Positions 54,411 through 64,000 of a DNA stretch of 64,000 nucleotides are shown here, piece by piece. This DNA is from Aedes albopictus (taxonomy: Eukaryota; Arthropoda; Insecta; Diptera; Culicidae). The notes under the pieces are model-generated. The model searched no databases. It was not told where the DNA came from and saw nothing but the letters and a program-made list of their open reading frames with translations. The position numbers were made by a program, and so were the translations under genes. Position 1 is the stretch's first letter. Every line of letters starts with the position of its first letter. The stretch is from positions 363,695,238 through 363,759,237 of the forward strand of contig NC_085138.1 in NCBI RefSeq assembly GCF_035046485.1. The letters are read 5' to 3'.

Positions 54411-56045
54411 CAATTTTTTTTCCACAAATTTAATCTCTCAATTTGTCAATTAGCACCATTTCGTGCCTTCTAATTACAAGTTTTTCCAGTATGTTTCAGA
54501 TTTACCAGCAAATCTGGTGAAATGCCAGTAAAGGGCAATATGCATCATTGAAGACTGGAAGCCATTATTAGAACTATCATAAAACCAAAATTAAAGGGTT
54601 TAAGGTTGTATCAACTGCTTAAGGAAGGCCTGGAAGAACTTCTTATGAAACTGCTGTATGACTTTCCAAAACATTCTTTGGAAAAAAAAAACTGGAGAAT
54701 TTTCTGCGGGAACTCTTGGAAGATTCTCTAAAAGAATACCCAAAGAAATTTTTGAAGAAATATATTGAGGACTTTTCCAAGGAATTCATTTGGAAATTTT
54801 TGAACAAGGAGGAATTTCTGGAAGAACAACTGGTGGATTTTTAGAGGAATTCCTGTTTTTTTCCCGAAGATTATCTGAAAGAACTCTTGAAAGAATTTTG
54901 AAAGGAATCCATAAAGCAATATTGAGAGAATATCATTAAAGATTTGAAAAAAAATCCTTCAAGAAGCTTTTGAATGAATTTCAAAACCAATCATCGAAGA
55001 TTTTTGCGGAATCTCTGGAAGAATTTATGAAGAAAACTTTAGAGAAATTTCATAAGGATTCAAGAATTTTTGATTATCTGAAGGAATCATTGGAAAAGCT
55101 TTGAAAAGAATCTGTGGATGATTGTCTGAAAGAATCCCCGGATGAATTCGGAAATAATCCATGGAAGAATTCCTGATAAAGTCCATGGAATGTTTGTAGA
55201 CAAATAAATATATACATTGAGAAGTACTTGGAGGAATGTCCTAAGGAATTTTGGACGGGAACTCTAGAGAAATTTCTGAAGAAATATACGAAAGATTTTC
55301 TGTAGCAATTCATGCAAGATTTTCATAAAGAACCTCTGGATAAGATTTTAAAAGAGGCCGGAAAGGTTTTCAGAAAGCGATTTCCAGAGAGTTTTCTAAA
55401 GACATTTATACCGCATTTTTCGAAGCAATTCATATAAGATCTTCTGAATGAATATTCAGAGAAATTTATAAAGGAACCCCAGAATATTTCATGTGATAAC
55501 TATGAAACTTTACAAGAATTTCTTAAGAAAGCTATGGAAAGTTATATCAACGAAACCCAGGAAGATATTTTTCCGCTTGACAAAATTCTGGAAGATTTTT
55601 TCAAGGCATCCTGGGGTAAATTTTCGAAGGATATGTGAAATATTTGTTAAAAAATAACGGAAATTCATAGAAAGTTTCCTCAAGAAATCCGTGGAGAAAC
55701 TTTTGGTGAAATCTCTACTAGAATTTCTGAAGAGAGCTCTGAACAAATGTTTGGAGAAATTTCTAGAAAAATTCGCAAAGAACACGGAAATTTTTTAGTG
55801 GAATTTCTAAAGCAATCCATGGGGGATTTTCTAAAATAATTCCTCGAGAAATTTCTCTAGGAACCCCTGAATAAATTTTTGAAAGGATCCACAAAGGAAT
55901 TTTACAAGGATTTCTGGAGAATATTTCCGAATAATTTCCTGAAGGGGTTTTTGAAGAACATTTGGAGGAATTTACTTAAGAATTCTAGGTGGAAATTATA
56001 AAGAAATCCAAGGAAGATTTTTAAATTTCAAAACTTGGAGAAAGT

Positions 56046-57593
56046 TTTTAAGCTTTTGAGTCGAGTCCTTTATACATACTTACATAATCATATACATCAT
56101 TATCATGATTATGATACCGTTTCAGCAAGCATTGGCATTAACAATAAAATGCAATGATTTGAATGGATCGCAAAGAAATGATGTTTTTCAAAACCTGCTT
56201 TTAATGATCGCGCCCGTAATGATGATCTTTGAAGACTGTTCAAATATCAACTCAACAGAAATAGGCACAATGGGGCAATAGATTGCTAACTTTGGTGTTC
56301 AATCTCCATTTGGCATGCATACCTCAACTCATCAAAGCAAATGACAACAACTGTTCAATGTGTACAAAAATCCTTTATTAAAAAAAAAAAAAGATTTATT
56401 CACGTCCCAGATAGCAACAACGCAAGCACCTGTAAAACCCTCGATATAAACATCAGCAACAATATAATATGATCACTTTTGCAATATCGGCATCAATTTC
56501 CGCATACTCCCGACACAAGCTCATGGGTTAAACTGTATAGGGTATCATTATGACGATGATAACAAAGATGAAGAACAAAGTGCACCACCTTAGGTTGCAG
56601 AAGTTGAAGCACATAATCCCTTCATCTATTGTGTGTGCGGAAGAAAACTGCATGCAAGATGGATTACGAGCAGCTTTCGCACGCCTCTCACACAATATGT
56701 TGTAGGGAAGGTATCCATGAGATACACACACAGCTCATGGTTGGGAACGGGACACACTCCATCATCTGTCGAGGATATGAGAAAGTGCTTCCTGTCTGGA
56801 AAACAGCTACAAAAGCGAGGCTTCCCTTTGATAAATTTCCCAGTAAATGTAGCCAAGACGGTTTCAAGCAGATCATCCCTTTTACAACAGCTCCAAAAGG
56901 TGTCGAAATTGAAAAAGTTTCAGCCCAGCTGGGTTGTCACCTCGACAGGAAACCAACAAACTCACTTGCTCCCATAAAGCGAATCTGGTTATTCCTTATC
57001 CCTACAGGAAGTTGATTGGAGCGGAAAACTACTTTGCTCCTCAATTACACACAGCTCAACGAGCTGGCTTTGGCTACATCGTCGTCGTTCGTCGGTGCAG
57101 TCCTTGCTGCACTAATGGGATCATAGCCTTGTGTGTACACAAATTCCCCCGTAGATACGTCTATGGAAATTTGATTGAGCTATGTTCTGCCGAGCAGACG
57201 GTGGTGACGACGACAACGTTAGTAGAAGTCTGCTCGTCTGTGCATTTTTCCGCTCCAGTAACGATTGCTCAACTAGTGCAAGCTTTCACCACTTCGAAGA
57301 TGACTGTATTAAAGTGTGTTTATCGGTCCATGCAGCAAAGGATAATGGCACGTGGCCAACTCACAAAGACGAATGGAGTTGAGTGTTTTTGCTTGGATGG
57401 TTATGGTGTAAAATGGGGATCACACTAGGATAAATTTTGGAGATTCAATGATGGGCTCATTGCACAAAAGCCACAATAAGGCCCTTATGGTGACATTGGT
57501 AGCATATGGTAGTTTTCTTTTCTTGTTTTAGAGCATGTGCTTTATCACTATATTATATTATATTGCGTTTTTATTTATTCCACAAAACCAGTT
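56046..57593. other. Unassigned spacer before the second odorant-binding gene
   Basis: Open stretches at 56,629-57,015 and 56,934-57,428 (plus) overlap in different frames, have Cys/Ser-rich random-looking composition and show no motif I know. The region is best treated as non-coding. AATAAATAAAAACG on the minus strand near 57,570-57,580 may be the poly(A) signal of the second gene. Confidence 0.5.
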
Positions 57594-58406
57594 TTACGAA
57601 AAATCAATTTCAAAGTCACAAATCAAAATACAGTTAAAATCGTAAATTTCCAAGTTAAACTTCAACTGCGGTGGCTGACTTTCGTCCAATTGCTGAACAC
57701 TAAAGCGAAGATCCAGACATTCTTGAGCTTGTCGAATAGCCCTCTTACACTTATCGCATTCTTCCGCTACAAGCCTGGCCTGGCACGGAACAGGATCCAT
57801 TGCCGGATTGTACTTCCCACACTGTCCCGTTGCCAGGGTCAAATCGAAACCCACATCATCGCTGTAGATCCCCATTCGAATCCATAGGCATCGCATCAAA
57901 CAAGCAGACGCTGCTACATTTTGGACGCCTTTTGCAGCCATTTCCTTCAGATCATCGTTCGAGAGACCCAGCATTGAGGCACATTGCTGAAAAACTCTGT
58001 TATATTGAATATTCGTCATTGGTCTGTAGAACAACTGGCTGGCGTTCAACTGCCCATGTTGATCAGCGTAACACTGTCCCAATTGCTGTGCTCTAGCGCA
58101 CTTGTCGGCAACTGGTACTACACTGTCCACCTGCGCTAAACAACGCAATGTACGATTTTGGTAGCATTGATCATCTGGAACCGGAACGAAGAACCTCTCA
58201 TAGTTCCGTGTGAACATGGCCACAGTATCATTCCAAACGTGATCAACCACTGCTACACAGTGTGTGTTACAGTCTCCGGTGCCGTCATTGTTCAGATACC
58301 GTGCGCATTCTCCGCCTGTAGATGCGATACTTTTGAAAACGGCATCATGCTGGCCAGCTCCAAACACTCCACCAAACAAAGCCACTCCAACTAGGATTAT
58401 AATCAT
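57594..58406 (-). CDS. Two-domain odorant-binding protein, second copy
   Basis: A single exon of 270 residues in reverse orientation to the copy at 51,629. It has the same signal peptide and the same 17-cysteine pattern. Differences: I97V, K108Q, M120L, I161V, L203M, I226Q, Y235F, E238Q, I261L and L262I, all outside the cysteines and mostly conservative. After CDF the tails diverge completely (EIDFS here), so the duplication ended inside the stop-proximal codons and each gene picked up its own ending. Both copies look functional: intact frame, all cysteines, mild changes. The genes are convergent, with 5.2 kb of repeats between them. Confidence 0.9.
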   Translation of the reverse strand: MIIILVGVALFGGVFGAGQHDAVFKSIASTGGECARYLNNDGTGDCNTHCVAVVDHVWNDTVAMFTRNYERFFVPVPDDQCYQNRTLRCLAQVDSVVPVADKCARAQQLGQCYADQHGQLNASQLFYRPMTNIQYNRVFQQCASMLGLSNDDLKEMAAKGVQNVAASACLMRCLWIRMGIYSDDVGFDLTLATGQCGKYNPAMDPVPCQARLVAEECDKCKRAIRQAQECLDLRFSVQQLDESQPPQLKFNLEIYDFNCILICDFEIDFS

Positions 58407-59219
58407 TCCACACAGCGGCAGACTAGACTAACAGCGTCAACTAGTAATACTACTGCATTCCAAACCTACGCCATCCAAATGAACCTTAAGTAGTTCGTTG
58501 CGGGCGGTAGTTTTGGCTGGACAAACGTGTGAACGTGTTCAAAGCAAACAAAAACGGCGCTTTCTCTTTTGGTTGACAACAGGCACTTGGATACTAGAAC
58601 TTCCGCAGCTTATGATATGCTAATTGCACCTATCGCAACACCATGCACGGCCGGCGTTCGTTGACCTACATCATTTGTTTACATATTTGGTATTACATCA
58701 CATATCGTCAATGCGAGTCTACAATTAACGCCATAACACTTGGTTGTGCTGTAGTTTTCCAACCTTGGTCACGTTACGTGCCACATTCGTCAGACCACGC
58801 TCTACCTGGACCACAAACAATGTTCGCAGTGCTCCACGCCTGAACAGCCTTCTGGTTGTTTATTCCAGCGAGTTCACGGTTCATCCTTCACCACCACACA
58901 TCATTGTACTGCACAGGGCAAAATGTCGTTCCGAACAGTACGTTACTCCTTATTCATTTCTGCAGATCTAGGAAAAGGTCTGAGATGTACTGGTATTATA
59001 TGCACGGGGTTCAGCGGTCACGAAATCAGCATAAGAATAATACGAACCGAGACCAACTGCAACAACCCCAGCGAACAAAAAGGACTTGTGATTGAAAACT
59101 CGGTACGTTGAACTGGCGATCACTCAACTTCATTGGGAGCACCCGCATACTTGCCGATCTACTGAAGGACCGCGGATTCAGCATTGTAGCGCTACATAAG
59201 GTGTGTTTGACAGGATCCA
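57606..59219 (-). repeat. Inverted duplication, right arm (gene-proximal part)
   Basis: Mirror of 50,680-52,426. Shared upstream text includes GTGCTCCACGCC/GGCGTTGAACGC-type segments, the AATGTGGC...ACGTTGG block and the junction with the LINE at TTTCTGCAGATCTAGGAAAAGG. Beyond 59,219 the arm continues after an insertion, at 59,740. Confidence 0.8.
58407..58985 (-). promoter_or_regulatory. Conserved upstream region of the second odorant-binding gene
   Basis: Mirror of 51,046-51,628, with the nearest 100 bp almost identical and several small indels farther out. The LINE at 58,985 onward starts in the opposite direction. Confidence 0.5.
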
Positions 59220-60378
59220 TGGTGCGAACTTTAAGAAGTAATCATATTGTGCCATGCAAGATAAATCCGCGGAACGCGTTTGTCTTCTTCTTTCCCATCA
59301 AGTTGCCAAAATATGACCGCATCACTATGAACGACCTGATGGTCAAAATTCTGTATGCGGCGCTTATATCAAATCCACATGACGCTGTGGCGATATGGCG
59401 GCGAGAAGATGCACGCGATACAGACGCAATGTCGAAATGGAAAAGGTGGAGCCGTGTCGTCCTCTCAGCATCGCAATCATCCAGATCTTTGCAAAGCCTA
59501 TAGAAGTGATGCGTATGCGTAAATAATATTAAGATTTCACGATAAATATTATTTCGATTTCTGGCCACCTGAGTTGCCATTGTGCTTACTTTTGTTTTGA
59601 TATAAGCGGCCTGAAGGCTGCTGCGATGCTGCTGGATGGATGACAGTATCTGTTCGATTTTGACATTGCGTCTGTATCGCGGGAATCTCCTAGCGGCCAT
59701 ATCGCCGCCGCCCAATGTGGATTTATTATGAGCGCCGCAATATCATCTACCAAGGTTGCGGCAACACACGTGAGCTGGGAACAGCTTTTATCGTGATGGG
59801 CGACATGCAGAGGCGCGTGATCATTTGATGGCCGAACAACGAAAGAATGTGCGGATTGAGGATCAAGGGCAGATTCTTTAGCATCAGCATAATAAACGTG
59901 CACAGCCCTCACTCCGGAAGCACTGATAATGACAAGGACGGAATTTACGCGCAACTCGAACGCGAGTACGACCGCTGCCCAAACCACGACGTCAAGATCA
60001 TCTTAGGAGACCTATACGCTCAGGTAGACCAGGAGGAGGAATTCAGACCGACGATTGGAAAGTTCAGAGCCCACCAGTTGACAAATGAAAATGGCCTACG
60101 CCTCATCGACTTCACCGCCTCCAAGCAATTCGTAGCACCTTCTTCCAGCACAGGACGGTTTTGGAGGAGAAGAACGCAGCGCGGGCGGTAATGCTGCAAC
60201 AAGGGAACCGACAGAACGTGGAACGTTACAAACAGAAGCGAAAACAGCAGAACCGCCTCTTTCGGAAGAAAAAGCGCCACCTGGAAGAAGCGGAATGCGA
60301 AGAAATGGAATTGCTGTGCCGTTCCCAAGAATCACGGAAGTTCTACCAGAAGCTCAACGCATCCCCGGGTAGACGTGA
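58985..60378 (+). pseudogene. RTE-like LINE in right duplication arm (endonuclease and linker)
   Basis: It reads WRSLNFIGSTRILADLLKDR and GFSIVALHKVC to 59,210. A gap of inserted DNA follows, then MCGLRIKGRFFSISIINVHS and PHSGSTDNDKDGIYAQLE. Next comes VKIILGDLYAQV, where the catalytic Asn of the GDMN motif is Tyr. NGLRLIDFTASKQFVAPSS follows, and after a deletion that removes the SDH region the linker EEKNAARAVMLQQGNRQNVE...KKKRHLEEAECEEMELLCRS. It stops at KFYQKLNASPG near 60,372 and resumes at 62,890. Confidence 0.75.
59356..59739. mobile_element. MITE with about 80-bp inverted ends
   Basis: TGCGGCGCTTATATCAAATC at 59,356 pairs with the complement of TGCGGCGCTCATAATAAATC at 59,739. The match extends through GATATGGC, GATACAGACGCAATGTCGAAA and beyond. 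384 bp, no ORF of note. It lies within the LINE of the right arm and is missing from the left arm, so it came after the duplication. The stretch 59,220-59,355 is also foreign to the LINE, and I cannot identify it. Confidence 0.65.
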
Positions 60379-60787
60379 ATATCATAATCATATCTCAAAA
60401 CGATCTAATTTTGATGTCATATCTCAATATGATATTGGTGAGATATTCAAAGAGTTTCCAAATATCTGCTCAATATCCCATCGTGATATGATTTCAAAAT
60501 TAGTACTTAGTTTGATCTTCGGAAAGCCTTGTGCAACCCGCTGTACACGCAACCAGAGATTGGCAGATTCTATTACAATGCGGTATGAAACATATACAAA
60601 TATTGTATTGAGGCTTTGCAAATACAAAAATTAGCAGGTGGCAATATACCAAAAATTGTATTGGCTTCCTAGAATCTGGAAAAGGAAAATTTCGCATGTG
60701 TGATCGCTCTGTCGCACTGGTTTCTCCTTATTTGTTCTATTTTTAGACTGGTCATGGCAGCAACGGCGGCATCAATTCCAAAACATA

Positions 60788-60890
60788 TAAAAAAAGAAAT
60801 ATGGGCGGCGCCGGGAATCGAACCGAGACGCCATCATGCTGATACACAGTACCCTGCGCTCTAACCAGCACGGCTACAACTGCTCATGGA
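60788..60890 (-). repeat. tRNA-like (degenerate) sequence
   Basis: On the minus strand TAGCCGTGCTGGTTAGAGCG (A-box-like) and CGGTTCGATTCCCGGCGCC (B box and T arm) are in order. The AGAGCG-CAGGGTA segment resembles the one at 13,815-13,890. The acceptor strands do not pair, so this is not a working tRNA. Confidence 0.45.
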
Positions 60891-61539
60891 TAATGGATGG
60901 CTGGAAGCCATCATTAACAACACAAACGTGGCTTGTTGATGGAAGTGATACAGCCGCCACACTGTACAATGGGTCCAGAGCCGTAAGTGATCAGAGCTCT
61001 GAGATATATGAAATTTAAAATTTGCTCTAGCGTCACCTAGTGGTATATACAAAAGCATGCTAAGTTTTATAAACTGCCTCAAACATTTTTAGCAAGTTTT
61101 AACCTTTTTTAAAGTCCACCAAAACTATTCAAACTTTGATTACTTGTTCCTCAACGAGTTATATAATTTTTACATATTTGGGCTTCATTGATTAACTCTA
61201 CACGCAATTAGAGCCCTTCTGGTAGAATACCTATTATTTGACTTCCGTTTATCAACTTACTGTACCTTAGGATTGAGCGAACCGAATTAAATTAAATTTT
61301 GAAAGTTTATGACTCATGTATTGGTATTCATACCGTTGGAATTGACTAGAATATGTCCAAAGGGACAAAAAGTTGCAATTTATTGAAAACTTTTCGAAAT
61401 GTCCCAATCATATGAATGTTTTTTTTTTTGCAAATTTGCTACAACTTTGTAGAACATTTTGAAATTGTATAGAGAATAATTAATCAGCAAATTTTTGGAT
61501 TAGCCACACTAGAGTAACCGTATTCATTTCAAAATACAG

Positions 61540-61760
61540 TGAGGACCCGATTTTGTCAGCCTCATTTTGCGACAAACTTTTTGCTAAAAACAAAAAAAAA
61601 AAACAGTTAAATTCTTACTTATTTATTTATGTTTATCATCAAATTATAGCTGAACTGTAGAACATATAGGGATAAAAAGTTTGAAAAATTGTTTCAGTTT
61701 TTGAAGAGAGCAAAAAATGTGTTCCGAAAAGGGGCTGAAAAAATCGGGTCATTTATGTAA
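61540..61760. repeat. Partial MITE, GACCCGATTTT ends
   Basis: ACAGTGAGGACCCGATTTTGTCAGCC at the left is partly mirrored by GGGGCTGAAAAAATCGGGTC near 61,733-61,752. The last bases expected at the right end are missing. Class probably Tc1/mariner, low certainty. Confidence 0.4.
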
Positions 61761-62889
61761 TGCAAAAAAAAATGACGGAATTTGGCAGAAACATTTTCGT
61801 CTTCGTAAATACGACTCTAGACCCATTGTGCACTGAAAAGCCCGCATCCGGCAGTGTGCTGTTTGCAAGTGGAAAATTCCCAGTAGACAATAGGACACGA
61901 AGCTAAGCAGCGAAGCGAAAGTTATTTTTAGACGCAACCCAGTTCAACTTCTCGGGTTTGAATAGAGGTGCTTGTGTGTAGTATTATGGAACCTGTGAAA
62001 CCGTGTAGCGCATTTTAATACAACGAATGGATTATGATTTATCACATTTTCTGTACGTTTTTAATACATCAATTAGTAGAAACGGCATATCTCAATTTTT
62101 GGTAGCTTTTCTTGTTTTGCGTGTATCCAAGAACAAAATTAGTTCTTTCACATACACTCATCTACAACATGGTGCGACCAAACCAACACAACCACCATGA
62201 GCCGCAAACACCTTGGAAAACGTAGAACTTGATGCTCTTGTTACCTCCTATTTATAGATATGAGTCGTACAGCAGTGGTAATATCGCTTTTCATAAAAAA
62301 CAAGGTCTTATATTTCATGCTTGTTGATTTTTTCGGTGAGACAAAACGTTGCAAATCGTTTTAATATAACGTTTCGGCCTACTCTATTCAGCCATCATCA
62401 GATCTGTGAACATTTATTAATTGGTCAAGTTAGTACAGTTTTCTTGGTATACAATTTCAAATTATCACCCACTTACATAAAACGTTCGTTTGCCACCACT
62501 GGGGTCTATCAACTAACCCTAAGTTCTATTTACATGTATTCCCTATCGTCATATTGAGTCATTCGGTTCTTCTCGGCTGTGTGCGCTTCGACAACGTTCG
62601 TATCTTGCACACTAGTCCGTTTGATTCTGGTCGCGGCCATATTTCTTTTTTTTACTCCAATCCATCCCTCAGATCATTTTTTAATATTGGTTTGATATTC
62701 TACAACCCAGATCTCCCCAGATATTCAATATCGAAATGAGACATTATTGTGTTCTTCACCGTACAAATTTTTGATCTTTTATCTATTATGACAAACAAAC
62801 CAATAGCCGCGGCACCATTTTCCATCCTTCTCTTTCTCGTGTTTGTTTAGGAGAGTGAGCAAGAAAACAGAAAAAAGCTAGATTCGCCA

Positions 62890-64000
62890 ATGGAATGGAG
62901 GCGCCTTGACGGATGGACGTGGGGTGATCAAAAGGTGGAAGCAGCACTCCGATCAGCACCTGAATGGCGTGGAGAACTTTTACGCCTATAGGCACGGGAG
63001 ACCACGGCAACGGAGGAAACGATGACGCCAGTACAGCGGAGGACGAAAATGAATCAACTTCCACGCTGCGGGACGTTAAGGATGCCATTCACCAACTCAA
63101 AACCAACAAAGCAGCTGGTAAGGATGGTATCGCAGCTGAACTCATCAAGATGGGCCCAGAAAAGTTGGCCACCTGTCTGCATCGGCTAATAGTCAGGATC
63201 TGGGAAATCGAACAGCTACCGGAGAAGCGGAAGGAAGGGGTAATCTGCCCCATTCACAAGAAAGACGACCATTTGGAATGTGAGATCTTCAGAGCGATCA
63301 CCATTCTGAATGCCGCCCACAAAGTGCTATCCCGGATGATCTTCCGTCGTCTTTCACCTAAAGTAAATGAGTTCGTGGGAAGTTATCAAGCTGGCTTCAT
63401 CGACAGCCGGTCGATAACGGACCAGATCTTCACCGTACGGCAAATCCTCCAGAAATGCCGTGAATACCAGGTCCCAACGCATCACCTGTTCACCGACTTC
63501 GAAGCGGCATACGACAGTATCGACCGCGCAGAGCTATGGAGAATCATGGACGAAAACGGCTTTCCTGGGAAGCTGACTAGACTGATTAAAGCAACGATGG
63601 ACGGTGTGCAAAATTGCGTAAGGGTTTCGGGTGAACTATCCAGTTCATTCGAATCTCGCCGGGGACTGCGACAAGGTGATAGACTCTCATGCCTTCTCTT
63701 CAACATCGCTCTGGAAGGTGTGATGCAACGAGCCGGACTCAACAGGCGGGGAACGATTCTCACAAAATCTGGTCAATTTGTGTGCTTGGCGGACGACGTC
63801 GACATTATCGCCACAACATTTGGAACGGCAGAGCTGTACACCCGCCTGAAACGCGAAGCAGCAAAGGTCGGACTGTCGGACTGGTGGTTGTCGTATTCGA
63901 AATCTACTACTATTATTAACAAAAACCAAAAGTCAAATTCTACGTCGACCGTTCTTTGTAACACACGTCATATAACTGAAGGGAAATTTTTATCGAACCG
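62890..64000 (+). pseudogene. RTE-like LINE in right arm, RT part, open to window end
   Basis: RWKQHSDQHLNGVENF is followed by one frameshift near 62,975. From there the frame is open to the edge of the window: STLRDVKDAIHQLKTNKAAG, KKDDHLECEIFRAITILNAA, GSYQAGFIDSRSITDQIFTV, HHLFTDFEAAYDSIDRAELW, RRGLRQGDRLSCLLFNIALE and LADDVDIIATTFG. The catalytic box is LADD, not FADD. LINE similarity ends after REAAKVGL near 63,881. The rest is foreign sequence that happens to stay in frame, so another insertion or a breakpoint begins there. Confidence 0.8.
63882..64000. other. Unidentified sequence at the window edge
   Basis: Begins where the LINE reading stops. It could be the edge of a further element, but too little is visible to say. 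Confidence 0.4.

Larger units (their letters stand above)
53700..56045. repeat. Long degenerate GGAATTTCTGAAGAA-type repeat array
   Basis: About 2.3 kb of short units of roughly 12-16 bases such as GGAATTTCTGGAAGA, GAAATTTCTAAAG and AATCCCTGAAGAA, without a constant period. GAATTTC and GAAATTC are almost self-complementary, so both strands give similar open stretches rich in Lys/Glu/Leu (plus) and Phe/Ser/Leu (minus). I regard them as non-coding. The array is broken by the palindromic MITE at 54,092-54,258 and the tRNA-like sequence. Confidence 0.65.
60379..62889. other. 2.5-kb insertion in the right-arm LINE, unclassified
   Basis: It separates the LINE linker (ending at 60,378) from its RT part (62,890), and no such block interrupts the left arm. 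The first 150 bp repeat CATATCTCAA/GATATGA motifs in both orientations. A tRNA-like sequence lies at 60,788-60,890 and an incomplete MITE at 61,540-61,760. No ORF with recognisable domains. I found no terminal repeats that would define it as one element. Confidence 0.5.

Noticed and set aside
54728..55785. Phe/Leu/Ser-rich minus-strand readings of 60-90 codons
   Set aside because: They are produced by the degenerate GAAATTC-type repeat array, not by a gene.
56629..57428. Two overlapping plus-strand open readings of 128 and 164 codons
   Set aside because: No motif, no conserved partner, different overlapping frames and random-looking composition.
1..64000. CRISPR arrays, operons, ribosome binding sites or phage genes
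   Set aside because: The window is clearly eukaryotic. The repeats are transposons with TSDs, with no regular short repeats and unique spacers.
1..64000. Endogenous viral elements (for example flavivirus- or rhabdovirus-like)
   Set aside because: Such copies are common in Aedes genomes, but no reading here shows their polymerase, nucleoprotein or glycoprotein motifs.

Overview
This is a transposon-dominated stretch of an insect nuclear genome. The two intact host genes encode two-domain odorant-binding proteins of a mosquito type, and the repeats (APE-RT LINEs with the RNWRQ-type C-terminus, Lian/Loa-type RNase H LINE, Feilai-like tRNA SINEs, many MITEs) look like those of a culicine mosquito, probably Aedes. 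The species is an inference; nothing here is bacterial. Element ends were set by eye from terminal repeats and target-site duplications (TSDs), and family names are given only where termini or protein motifs support them.

Layout. 1-16 kb: a SINE and a Loa-type LINE 3' end, a broken THAP-domain gene (minus, 4.5-5.3 kb), a hAT-like MITE (7.3-7.9 kb), an inverted pair of one repeat (8.5-9.3 and 11.2-12.7 kb), the second copy split by a PIF/Harbinger-like element that itself carries a MITE, and a CCCAAGTAACC-ended element (13.4-14.3 kb). 16-26.5 kb: a 3.8-kb foldback array split by a LINE that is itself split by a probable BEL-type solo LTR, a second CCC-ended element with a mariner-type MITE inside, a LINE relic, and another 3.8-kb foldback element. 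27-36 kb: relics, a strong hairpin, and a nearly full-length APE-RT LINE (30.0-35.9 kb) whose ORF is cut near its 3' end by a 2.26-kb Transib-like element. 37-44.2 kb: MITEs and a three-layer nest holding a young non-autonomous LTR retrotransposon with 405-bp LTRs that look identical. 44.2-47 kb: no gene, degenerate short-unit repeats.

47-64 kb is the host-gene part. Two nearly identical odorant-binding genes (51,629-52,438 plus; 57,594-58,406 minus) face each other tail to tail. Their upstream flanks and an adjoining LINE in divergent orientation are mirrored, so this is an inverted segmental duplication. One breakpoint lies in the last few codons of the gene. About 5 kb of repeats lies between the genes, and later insertions (Jockey-type LINE, solo LTR, MITE) have hit each arm differently.

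The most interesting observation is the Transib-like element at 33,530-35,786. Both ends read CACAGTG, then a spacer, then ACAAAACCT, with spacers of exactly 12 bp on the left and 23 bp on the right, and a 5-bp TSD (CCATG). This is the layout of the 12/23 recombination signal sequences used by RAG1/RAG2. A second notable pattern is four otherwise different elements that begin CCC and end GGG, each flanked by a 2-bp direct repeat.
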